The notes under the pieces were generated by a model. That model did not search any database and was not told where the DNA came from. It was given only the letters and a program-made list of their open reading frames with translations. Source: an uncultured Clostridia bacterium (GTDB lineage: Bacteria; Bacillota; Clostridia; Christensenellales; UBA1242). Taken from it: DNA of 16,170 bases. The position numbers and the translations under genes are program-made. Each line of letters begins with the position of its first letter. The stretch's first letter is position 1. This document shows positions 8,607 through 15,017 of this stretch, piece after piece. The DNA is taken from positions 1 through 16,170 of the forward strand of contig CAMEUD010000017.1 of assembly GCA_945937975.1 (NCBI GenBank), given 5' to 3'.

Positions 8607-8620
8607 CGGGATATATCCCG
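8607..8620. promoter_or_regulatory. GC-rich perfect palindrome between two genes
   Basis: CGGGATATATCCCG is a perfect 14-base palindrome in an otherwise AT-rich gap between the acidic gene (stop at 8643) and the zinc-ribbon gene (start at 8545). No T run follows it on either strand, so it is not a standard terminator. It could be an operator or an RNA stem. A weaker CCAT/ATGG stem lies beside it at 8588-8602. Confidence 0.4.
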
Positions 8621-8642
8621 AATCACAGAAATATTATAGAAT

Positions 8643-9086
8643 TCAGTTATCAGATAGCTCATCATACTCATCTAACAAATCATCCAATTCATCACTATCA
8701 TCAAAATCATCAGGGAGAGTATATTTTTCATTAAATTTATCAAAAATTTCATATACAGCAGATGTTATAGTATTTTGGAAATCTACCATCTCTGTATTTT
8801 CAACAGTTGGTTTATATATGTTTTCCAATGTGCCATACCAATTGATATAACTTTGTTCTGAACCAGAATTGACCCATTGCATAAACATATCTTCAGGGGA
8901 TTCAGAATCAATATCAAACATAATATCCTTTATATCAAAAATACGATTATTAGGAATATCAATGGTGTTGAATATCACATGATGTATATTTTCATCATTA
9001 GTACCACCAGTACATTGTACATTTACATCAGTTTCAGTAAATCCATGTTTACCGATAAAATATTTTATATATCCTACTTTTGTCAT
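8643..9086 (-). CDS. Acidic protein of unknown function (147 aa)
   Basis: I do not recognise a family. The first ~90 residues look like a small mixed alpha/beta domain (starts MTKVGYIKYFIGKHG; later MFMQWVNSGSEQSYINWYGTL). The last ~25 residues are extremely acidic (LPDDFDDSDELDDLLDEYDEL). Acidic tails of this type occur in inhibitors that mimic nucleic acid and in binding partners of basic proteins, but nothing specific supports either here. The ATG at 9086 lies four bases after the motif TTTGTTATATTTAA, leaving almost no leader between the terminator of the vWA gene and this start. The stop is 97 bases before the zinc-ribbon gene. Confidence 0.72.
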   Translation of the reverse strand: MTKVGYIKYFIGKHGFTETDVNVQCTGGTNDENIHHVIFNTIDIPNNRIFDIKDIMFDIDSESPEDMFMQWVNSGSEQSYINWYGTLENIYKPTVENTEMVDFQNTITSAVYEIFDKFNEKYTLPDDFDDSDELDDLLDEYDELSDN

Positions 9087-9100
9087 ACTTTAAATATAAC

Positions 9101-9131
9101 AAAAAATGGGAAGATTTAAATCTCCCCATTT
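9101..9131 (-). terminator. Intrinsic terminator after the DUF2828/vWA gene
   Basis: The arms 9118-9131 and 9104-9117 pair almost perfectly (one G-U), with the centre forming the loop, and six T follow on the minus strand (9106-9101, partly in the stem). It sits 20 bases after the stop at 9151. Confidence 0.85.
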
Positions 9132-9150
9132 AACTCAAACTTGATTCACA

Positions 9151-10719
9151 TCACGAATTGAGTTTATCTGATACCAACTGATATCGAGGTGAATCCAATT
9201 GTTCCTTGAGAACCAGCCAAGGATCCACTTGACCAGACATCACCATTGTTGCGATGTTCACAGAGAACCCACTCACGAGGATAACTCCCGCTTCATTGGA
9301 TGTAACTGGAATCGTTTTCGTGCGAGAAAAAACATTCCAGAATACCAACTTGGGCATCTTGAAACCATGCATCGCATATTGGTCTGCGATGCTATCAAAC
9401 AGAGTTTTGAATCTACACATATAATCCTCATTATAGCTGAGAGTTGTTGCTTCATTAAACTCCATATCTGAAACAATCAACAGTCTTTCAGGCATATCAG
9501 CTTGTGTCATGTTATTTTCAATCGCAGCCTTGAGAATAATCATAAAGGTTTTCTCAATGTCAGTTGAGGAACAATCTTTATAATTGTTGACAATTTTAAT
9601 TTTGTCACACAGAGTTTCACAATTTCTCAAATCAATGAATTTTGGATTGCTTGAGAACTCAATGAATTGGTTCTTAAATTGACCATCACATCGTTCTGCG
9701 AAGTAAACAGCCAGAGAACGAGCAACATCAATTGCGTAAACAGAAGAACCATTCAATTGCATACACATAGAACCAGACCCATCACAAACAACCATTGTGT
9801 TTCCACAATCACCAATCTCTTTGAGATTCCGCCACATTGCCTCCAAAGAATCATCCTTTGTTACAGTTACAGAATTATATCTTCTTGTCCAACAATCAGT
9901 ACCAAGATATTTATTCCAAATTTCATAAGGATACAAGTTCTCCGCGTGCATCACTGCAGTTGAAGTTACAGAAGGTGTAAGAATCTCTTTCAGATATTCA
10001 CGACGACGTGCTTCATCATGCTTCAAGAATGCATCCTTATATCGGAGATTCGCATTTGAAGAAACCTTATTGTAGTCAATCTCACCCCACTTGTTTGCAC
10101 AAGTCTTTACTTCTGTAACATCCAAATGTTTACGGAGTTTTGAAAGCATCTTGCGATAATCAACAAATGAGAGACACAAATACTTACAAAGTTCACGAGC
10201 GACACTACGAGACTTTTGACTCGCATTGATAGAAGGCATCCATTTGGCAAGTAATGAAATTGACTTTCCTTCCGTATAGTTCACAACATCTTGACGGAGT
10301 TGTGTACTAATCAGATTCAGACAACATAGACGAACTTCATCTGATATAGTAAGACCCATAGAGAGATCAACCACATCTTTCCATCTACCATATTCAGCGA
10401 TAATACTGACAACTTTCAATGCCTCATCTTTATGATATTGTGACAATACACCAAACAAAGTTTGAAATGTGTCACGTTCACCAAGACCACCACGAATATC
10501 CCGTACAAAGAAAAGCCACTTGATGGCATACTCTAAATTTTCATTCATCGCGTCTATAAACAACTGGATATCATCATCAGAAATATAAGTTCTCATTGAA
10601 GATACTCGGAAATTCAAGTCTGTTAATGCAGACCCTGTTGTCTTATAACCAAGAGCACCGTTTTCTGTTACTGAAATGTTGTTCATGTTGCTGATTGTGT
10701 TCTTTACTGCGTTCATCAT
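9151..10719 (-). CDS. DUF2828-family, Ro60-like protein with vWA domain (522 aa)
   Basis: I recognise the DUF2828 family, which is related to the TROVE/Ro60 RNA-binding proteins. The N-terminus carries its opening (TENGALGYKTTGSAL, ~18-32) and the signature FVRDIRGGLGERD (~71-83); the helical part continues to ~300. A von Willebrand A domain follows with a complete metal site: DGSGS (313-317), T386 in CSSTD, and D418 in VSDMEF. Known Ro60 proteins bind Y RNAs and misfolded RNA and assist RNA quality control and decay. RNA binding for DUF2828 itself is an inference. The protein is cytoplasmic: it has no signal peptide or membrane segment. Its own host-type promoter (10787-10817) and terminator (9101-9131) make it a single-gene unit, next to smpB. 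M2 is an equally possible start. Confidence 0.87.
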   Translation of the reverse strand: MMNAVKNTISNMNNISVTENGALGYKTTGSALTDLNFRVSSMRTYISDDDIQLFIDAMNENLEYAIKWLFFVRDIRGGLGERDTFQTLFGVLSQYHKDEALKVVSIIAEYGRWKDVVDLSMGLTISDEVRLCCLNLISTQLRQDVVNYTEGKSISLLAKWMPSINASQKSRSVARELCKYLCLSFVDYRKMLSKLRKHLDVTEVKTCANKWGEIDYNKVSSNANLRYKDAFLKHDEARRREYLKEILTPSVTSTAVMHAENLYPYEIWNKYLGTDCWTRRYNSVTVTKDDSLEAMWRNLKEIGDCGNTMVVCDGSGSMCMQLNGSSVYAIDVARSLAVYFAERCDGQFKNQFIEFSSNPKFIDLRNCETLCDKIKIVNNYKDCSSTDIEKTFMIILKAAIENNMTQADMPERLLIVSDMEFNEATTLSYNEDYMCRFKTLFDSIADQYAMHGFKMPKLVFWNVFSRTKTIPVTSNEAGVILVSGFSVNIATMVMSGQVDPWLVLKEQLDSPRYQLVSDKLNS

Positions 10720-10786
10720 ATATTTTCTGTTTTTGTTGATTAATAATTACAAATTAAATATAACAAATAATATCTGAATTGTGATA

Positions 10787-10817
10787 CAAAATTATAAAAA
10801 AAATTTGACATGACAAA
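10787..10817 (-). promoter_or_regulatory. Bacteroidota-type promoter for the DUF2828/vWA gene
   Basis: On the minus strand, TTTG (10817-10814), 19 bases, then TAATTTTG (10794-10787) fits the Bacteroidota consensus TTTG...TAnnTTTG used by the host primary sigma factor. The transcript would begin near 10780, giving a leader of about 60 bases. The -33 element abuts the terminator-like hairpin of smpB. Confidence 0.65.
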
Positions 10818-10841
10818 ATTTTTTGATAAAAAATCAAAAAA
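10815..10841 (-). terminator. Weak AT-rich terminator overlapping the smpB stop
   Basis: The arms 10833-10841 and 10819-10827 form a 9-bp stem (one G-C pair, otherwise A-T) with a five-T loop, then TTTT. The smpB stop codon TGA (10836-10834) is inside the stem. The low G+C makes it a weak terminator at best. Confidence 0.5.
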
Positions 10842-11274
10842 TACTTCTTTTTAATTCTCTATCTAAATCACGTTCCTTTATAGATTGAGATTTGTCATAA
10901 CTATGCTTGCCACTGGTCAATGCCAATTTGATTTTACACAACCCTCTATCATTGATAAAAACACTTAAAGGAATAATAGTGTTACCTTTAGTTTTAACAT
11001 TCTGTGATAATTTTCGTAATTCGTGTTTCGTAAGTAATAATTTTCTGTCTCTTACAACTTCACATTTCTCATAACCCGCATGTTTATATTCAGAAATGTA
11101 CATGTTCTTGATAAATAATTCACCATTCGTAAACACACAATACGCATCAGAAATATTAACAGATCGATCCCTGATGGATTTGATTTCACAACCTGTTAAA
11201 ACTATTCCAGCAATATATTCATTTTTGATGAAATAATTAAAATGTGCCTTTCTGTTATCAAATATAGTTTTCAT
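10834..11274 (-). CDS. smpB: SmpB, SsrA-binding ribosome-rescue protein
   Basis: SmpB binds tmRNA and carries it to ribosomes stalled on broken mRNA, mimicking the missing codon-anticodon part. The 146 residues align along the full family: HFNYFIKNEYIAGIVLTGCEIKSIR (11-35), NISDAYC (40-46), RDRKLLLTKHEL (75-86), IPLSVFINDRGLCKIKLAL (101-119) and SGKHSYDKSQSIKERD (121-136). I start it at the ATG at 11274 rather than the TTG three codons upstream, because SmpB homologues begin near this point. It overlaps the preceding gene by 17 bases, so translation is probably coupled. The usual DKR of the C-terminal tail is DKS here, and the tail is slightly shorter than in E. coli. The sequence resembles Bacteroidota SmpB, suggesting capture from a host. 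No tmRNA gene is visible in this window. Confidence 0.95.
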   Translation of the reverse strand: MKTIFDNRKAHFNYFIKNEYIAGIVLTGCEIKSIRDRSVNISDAYCVFTNGELFIKNMYISEYKHAGYEKCEVVRDRKLLLTKHELRKLSQNVKTKGNTIIPLSVFINDRGLCKIKLALTSGKHSYDKSQSIKERDLDRELKRSIF

Positions 11275-11923
11275 ATGATACAATAGTTATTGATGGCATA
11301 TCATATGAATGATACGCCTCATCCATAAATGTGACAATATAATCATCTTTCATAATTTTATTAAAGGCATCAGTTATATCTTCAGGAATTAATACCTTGT
11401 CACTTCTTGTGTCAAAAATATTATTACTGAAACCAATAAAATATTCCATGTAATTCGTATATTGTAAATCAAGAACAACTTCTTTAATATCATATCCTTG
11501 TTTCTTACAATAAACTTTAATCAATGATTCAAACGTCTTGAACAATTCGGTTTCAGAAATTGCATGTAATTTTTGAGGTGTTACATCATAACCCAATGCC
11601 GAAAGATTCACACCATCAATACAACCACACATATTATAAATGACCATAGCAAGAAGTTGTATTTTACCCATCCATGAATCTATGATTGTATATACATTTG
11701 AATCTTCATTACCAGTGGGAAGATAAATTCCAGTCAAATATAATACCCCATCTTTGATATAATCATCCAAATCCATATTCCTCCTATCATTGTCATCATA
11801 TGACTCGATGATTCTTCTCCAAATAATACTCTTCATATCATCTATGGAGCCTTTGAACAACTGCAAACTATGAGTGCTTGAACTATTTGTCTCAAAAACA
11901 CTTTTTCTAATTTGTACTTTCAT
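11258..11923 (-). CDS. VFETNSSS-motif protein of unknown function (221 aa)
   Basis: The N-terminus reads MKVQIRKSVFETNSSSTHSL. The RxxVFETNSSSxHS opening is conserved in a group of phage and bacterial proteins that I recognise but whose function is unknown to me. The invariant Ser/Thr/His cluster at residues 12-19 could be a functional site. The remainder is mixed alpha/beta with acidic patches and no other motif; there is no signal peptide or membrane segment. It starts 5 bases after the radical SAM stop (TAG, five bases, ATG) and its end overlaps smpB by 17 bases, so the three genes form one operon with probable translational coupling. Confidence 0.82.
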   Translation of the reverse strand: MKVQIRKSVFETNSSSTHSLQLFKGSIDDMKSIIWRRIIESYDDNDRRNMDLDDYIKDGVLYLTGIYLPTGNEDSNVYTIIDSWMGKIQLLAMVIYNMCGCIDGVNLSALGYDVTPQKLHAISETELFKTFESLIKVYCKKQGYDIKEVVLDLQYTNYMEYFIGFSNNIFDTRSDKVLIPEDITDAFNKIMKDDYIVTFMDEAYHSYDMPSITIVSYENYI

Positions 11924-11928
11924 ACTTC

Positions 11929-12822
11929 CTAATCTTGATTTTTTTCTAAAATAAATTTAAACATATCATCAATGGTCATATCACCAATAGGATATCTCTC
12001 TTGTGATAACGAATTCTTCGCAAACTCACCTTTGACCATATCTATATAGAATGTATAGTGTCCATCATCGCCCATATAAAATTCATCCCACTTGTCTTCA
12101 GGGACGATTCTCTTTACATCAAGCTGATCAATAGCCAAATTGTCGAAACTCACCACATCAAACCAATCAGTCATCTCATAAACATGTTCATACAGATATG
12201 ACATATTATTCATCACCTGGTGACTATTACTCTCCATATATGATACACCTCGTTTCAAATTCTTATACCCAAGTAATAGAATTTTAATGCCCTTGTTCTT
12301 CAATTTACTGATGTCTTTTTCAGTCAGAATACCAACAATCGCATGAAGGACTATATTTTTTAATAATCTCATATGATGAATCACATCATCATTGATCTCC
12401 CCGGAAATCAGAGATACACCAATACCATATACTAACCCATTATCCTGCAATTCCTTCAATTTATCAAAATTGGTCATAAATTGATTCTGGTTTACAGTAA
12501 TGTTCGCGAATACCTTCTTACGCTTTAAAGAAATGAGAAAATCTTCAAGTTGAGGATGATCCAAATCATTACCATTCAATGCCATTTCTGTATAAGGGTG
12601 TAAACTATTTAACAGAAATGGATACTTGAACAGATTGGCGTGTGCTCCGAATTTAGTACACCCCTCATAACAGAAAGGACAACCCTGACTACACATATCA
12701 GTTATTTTAACATCACAATTTTCCGCAAATGATGGTATGAAGGAGTCCTCTTTGGTATAACGAACCTTCGTGCCATCATTCATAATCATCACGGTATAAT
12801 TACCGTTCTTGTATAAGTTCAT
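11929..12822 (-). CDS. Radical SAM family protein (297 aa)
   Basis: The signature CxxxCxxC (C44 SQG C48 PF C51) would bind the 4Fe-4S cluster that cleaves S-adenosylmethionine; C55 follows closely. ALNGNDLDHPQLEDFL (~81-96) corresponds to the GGE-like SAM-binding strand, and FANITVNQNQF (~105-115) continues a pattern I know from phage-encoded radical SAM proteins of unknown substrate. The usual GGG/GGE is NGN here. The length suits a bare partial barrel without an extra SPASM domain. The gene heads the operon with the VFETNSSS gene and smpB behind a host-type promoter (12847-12877). It ends with TAG, which argues against TAG recoding in this phage. The chemistry is safe at the family level; the substrate is not known. 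Confidence 0.88.
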   Translation of the reverse strand: MNLYKNGNYTVMIMNDGTKVRYTKEDSFIPSFAENCDVKITDMCSQGCPFCYEGCTKFGAHANLFKYPFLLNSLHPYTEMALNGNDLDHPQLEDFLISLKRKKVFANITVNQNQFMTNFDKLKELQDNGLVYGIGVSLISGEINDDVIHHMRLLKNIVLHAIVGILTEKDISKLKNKGIKILLLGYKNLKRGVSYMESNSHQVMNNMSYLYEHVYEMTDWFDVVSFDNLAIDQLDVKRIVPEDKWDEFYMGDDGHYTFYIDMVKGEFAKNSLSQERYPIGDMTIDDMFKFILEKNQD

Positions 12823-12846
12823 AACAATTATTTTTTAATTACATTG

Positions 12847-12877
12847 CAAAGATAATAAAAAAAGATGAATATACAAA
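12847..12877 (-). promoter_or_regulatory. Bacteroidota-type promoter for the radical SAM-smpB operon
   Basis: On the minus strand, TTTG (12877-12874), 19 bases, TATCTTTG (12854-12847) is a full match to the Bacteroidota promoter pattern, with the same spacing as the promoter at 10787-10817. The -33 element lies in the loop of the terminator hairpin 12863-12887, so termination and initiation signals overlap. The leader would be about 20 bases. Confidence 0.72.
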
Positions 12878-12887
12878 ATATTCATCT
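12856..12887 (-). terminator. Second of two tandem terminators after the 216-residue gene
   Basis: The arms 12879-12887 and 12863-12871 form a perfect 9-bp stem with a 7-base loop, followed by T-rich sequence on the minus strand (12863-12857). The hairpin shares its DNA with the promoter of the radical SAM operon. Confidence 0.75.
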
Positions 12888-12890
12888 ATA

Positions 12891-12927
12891 AAAATAACAA
12901 AAGGCGTATAAAAAATATACACCTTTT
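12891..12927 (-). terminator. First of two tandem terminators after the 216-residue gene
   Basis: The arms 12916-12927 and 12899-12910 form a 12-bp stem (one G-U) with a five-base loop. The T-rich tail TTTTGTTATTTT follows. It lies 25 bases after the stop at 12953. Confidence 0.78.
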
Positions 12928-12952
12928 TTGAAAATATTTTTTTAAATGATTA

Positions 12953-13603
12953 TTACATACTACAAACAATATTCTTACGACCCTTATTATAAAGGGTGAA
13001 CGAGGAATCAGAAGATGGACTCCAACCCCCATATGATATGGAATCCTTTATATTTTCAACAGAGAAGGAAAGATAATCCATCTTGTTCAAATCAACAAAG
13101 TGACGCCTACAGAATTCTACAAAATGAAAATAAAGTAATTGACTCAATTCATCATATTTGTCTAAAGTCTCCTGATCACTAACATAACTATCAACACCCT
13201 CCATAATGTAAGGGTCGCTATCAGGAAAATTAATCTCTTCATCCTTCCTATCACACAAGGACAATTTCCATTTCGGTTTATCTAAAGAAATGGTTAGACG
13301 ATATATATCAACAACATGTTCAAAGCAATGCTCCTTTATATAATCAATTAAAACACTAATAAACATATTATGAAGTATAACCCACTCCGAATTTAATACA
13401 TTAGTGTGATTTTCATATATAGGTATATCATTCTTTTCATCAACACTCCTAATGGTAGCCATCGGAAATTCACCAATCAAATCAAATCTACCATTATCCG
13501 CGTTCTTTTTCCACCACTCTTTGCCATAAGTGATCTCGGATTTCTTCAATTCATCCCAACATTGCACACTCTCCGTTTCATAGTAATAATCATATTTTTT
13601 CAT
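12953..13603 (-). CDS. Protein of unknown function (216 aa)
   Basis: I do not recognise a family. The protein is acidic and rich in aromatic residues, with no signal peptide, membrane segment or metal motif. Visible segments include a Lys/Trp-rich start (KKYDYYYETESVQCWDELKK), a hydrophobic helix at ~78-92 (ILHNMFISVLIDYIKEH) and a C-terminal region with GGWSPSSDSSFTLYNKGRK. The ATG at 13603 is preceded by an A-rich leader and no Shine-Dalgarno. It follows the CofE-like gene after a 157-base gap and is closed by two tandem terminators, so it is probably the end of its transcription unit. It is a soluble phage protein by default. Confidence 0.7.
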   Translation of the reverse strand: MKKYDYYYETESVQCWDELKKSEITYGKEWWKKNADNGRFDLIGEFPMATIRSVDEKNDIPIYENHTNVLNSEWVILHNMFISVLIDYIKEHCFEHVVDIYRLTISLDKPKWKLSLCDRKDEEINFPDSDPYIMEGVDSYVSDQETLDKYDELSQLLYFHFVEFCRRHFVDLNKMDYLSFSVENIKDSISYGGWSPSSDSSFTLYNKGRKNIVCSM

Positions 13604-13760
13604 ATTGTTTAAGTTTAATTAGTTTTCTTCATCTACACAGTAATGTTTCCATATAAAAATATTTACCTATTTAATATATTTATTAAAAATTATTTTCTAA
13701 ATTATTAATATTTGAAAACTAACTAATTAAAAAATAATGACCATATAGTTATCAATCTTT
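13604..13760. other. AT-rich gap of 157 bases with an imperfect inverted repeat
   Basis: This is the longest non-coding stretch. It contains an imperfect inverted repeat: 13617-13627 (AATTAGTTTTC) and 13714-13728 (GAAAACTAACTAATT, four extra bases). The rest is nearly pure A/T. No full TAnnTTTG promoter, tRNA or clear terminator is visible. The leader of the 216-residue gene runs through it. Confidence 0.5.
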
Positions 13761-14903
13761 TTAGTCACTATAGTTCTTGAAATAATTCTTAATCCACACA
13801 ACAGGTGTACCCTTATCCCCGGAACCCGAAGTCAAATCCGCTAAAGACCCAAGCAAGTCAGTTAATTGCCTAGGTGTAGTACCCTGACTAGACATATCAC
13901 CAACCATATCTGACTTCTTGTGACGAATCTCTGACTTGATGGCCTCACTCAATTCATCACCAATTAATCTACTATACTTGTCATCAGCAAACGCCTTTAA
14001 CTTGATTTCATTAGGTGTGCCAGACAAACCATCAGTAAAACCTGGAGAAATCACGGGGTCAAGTTCCTCCCATATACCACCTACGGGATCCTTGAAACCA
14101 CCATCACCATAAACCATACACTCTACATTCTTCCCCGTAAACTCCTTGAAACGAACCTGCAACCTCTTGGCGAAACTTGTCGCATTTCGCGGAAATAACT
14201 TCAACTTTTCTTCATCAACCTTATTGGCACCCAATAAACCCCATTCACACTTGTTGGTCATAAAATCACCTAAAGTGTAATAACTAGGATACCAAGACTG
14301 CAATTCATCAGCATCATGAACATTACAAATTACAACCTTACCCATATCATCAGTATAATTATGAGTTATCAAGAAATAATCAAACCGACAACCCTCCGAC
14401 TCTACAATCTCCCTATATAAAGAAGGATAGTTTACACCAGTGAATCTGTGCTTGTAATTCTCAACGGCTTCAATGAGTTCATCATTATCCAAATGTTCCT
14501 CATTCTCATTATACCAATGCCTGTCAACTAACTCATTACCAACCTCATCAGTGGGTACAGTGAACAAAATAGTAATCCTATCTGCGGCACGAGCAAACGC
14601 CCTTAAAATAACCGCAAATCTATTCCTTGATAATACTGGCTGGTATAAGGTGATGTGAGGAACTTTATCACCATCATTCAATAAATCCTTGATGTTCTTA
14701 CTCACCATATCAACAGATACATAATTACCCTGTGTCCTCGCCAATATCGATTCCGTTACAGCAATTACATCACCATCAGAAATCTCCATACCAATCTCAT
14801 TAGATGCACCAATAACAGACATCAATGTCTCTTCTATCAAATCATCACCCTGACGCAAAATGGGTAACTTTACACCCATTGAAATTGTACCAATATTACT
14901 CAT
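13761..14903 (-). CDS. CofE-like protein (coenzyme F420-0:L-glutamate ligase family)
   Basis: The sequence follows the CofE family along most of its 380 residues: VKLPILRQGDDL (11-22), DGDVIAVTESILARTQG (43-59), FAVILRAFARAADRITILF (96-114), CMVYGDGGFKDPVGGIWEE (262-280) and GTPNEIKLKAFADD (295-308). CofE adds glutamate to the deazaflavin cofactor F420 in archaea and actinobacteria. Bacteroidota are not known to make F420, yet they and their phages carry annotated homologues, so the true substrate here is probably different (another gamma-glutamyl or amide ligation is only a guess). It is cytoplasmic. Its G+C looks higher than in the fibre genes. It lies between the tandem terminators at 14946-15007 and the 216-residue gene. 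Family assignment is fairly sure; function is not. Confidence 0.8.
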   Translation of the reverse strand: MSNIGTISMGVKLPILRQGDDLIEETLMSVIGASNEIGMEISDGDVIAVTESILARTQGNYVSVDMVSKNIKDLLNDGDKVPHITLYQPVLSRNRFAVILRAFARAADRITILFTVPTDEVGNELVDRHWYNENEEHLDNDELIEAVENYKHRFTGVNYPSLYREIVESEGCRFDYFLITHNYTDDMGKVVICNVHDADELQSWYPSYYTLGDFMTNKCEWGLLGANKVDEEKLKLFPRNATSFAKRLQVRFKEFTGKNVECMVYGDGGFKDPVGGIWEELDPVISPGFTDGLSGTPNEIKLKAFADDKYSRLIGDELSEAIKSEIRHKKSDMVGDMSSQGTTPRQLTDLLGSLADLTSGSGDKGTPVVWIKNYFKNYSD

Positions 14904-14938
14904 ATATAATAAATTTAATCATTAATTTATATTAAAAA

Positions 14939-14971
14939 TAACAAAAAGGAAACCATTTACATGATTTCCTT
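14939..14971 (-). terminator. Second of two tandem terminators after the LRR gene
   Basis: The arms 14961-14971 and 14946-14956 form an 11-bp stem with one wobble and a four-base loop. The T-rich tail TTTTTGTTATTTTT follows on the minus strand, almost the same tail as after the hairpin at 12899-12927. Confidence 0.75.
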
Positions 14972-14980
14972 AATAGATAT

Positions 14981-15007
14981 AAAAAAGGTGGGCAATTACC
15001 CACCTTT
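14981..15007 (-). terminator. First of two tandem terminators after the LRR gene
   Basis: The arms 14999-15007 and 14984-14992 form a perfect 9-bp GC-rich stem (AAAGGTGGG with CCCACCTTT) with a six-base loop, followed by T residues. It lies 10 bases after the stop at 15018. Confidence 0.88.
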
Positions 15008-15017
15008 GATAATATAT

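Noticed and set aside
11272..11283. TTG at 11283 as the smpB start
   Set aside because: An ATG three codons downstream (11274) matches the usual SmpB start, and the TTG would only add three residues and a longer overlap.
11929..11931. Recoding of TAG stop codons, known in some gut phages
   Set aside because: The radical SAM gene ends at TAG immediately before the next start, a TGA lies in frame a few codons on, and the genes read well with the standard bacterial code.
13744..13770. Hairpin TATAGT/ACTATA at the end of the CofE-like gene as a terminator
   Set aside because: The stem is only six A/T-rich pairs with a 17-base loop and no T run directly after it.
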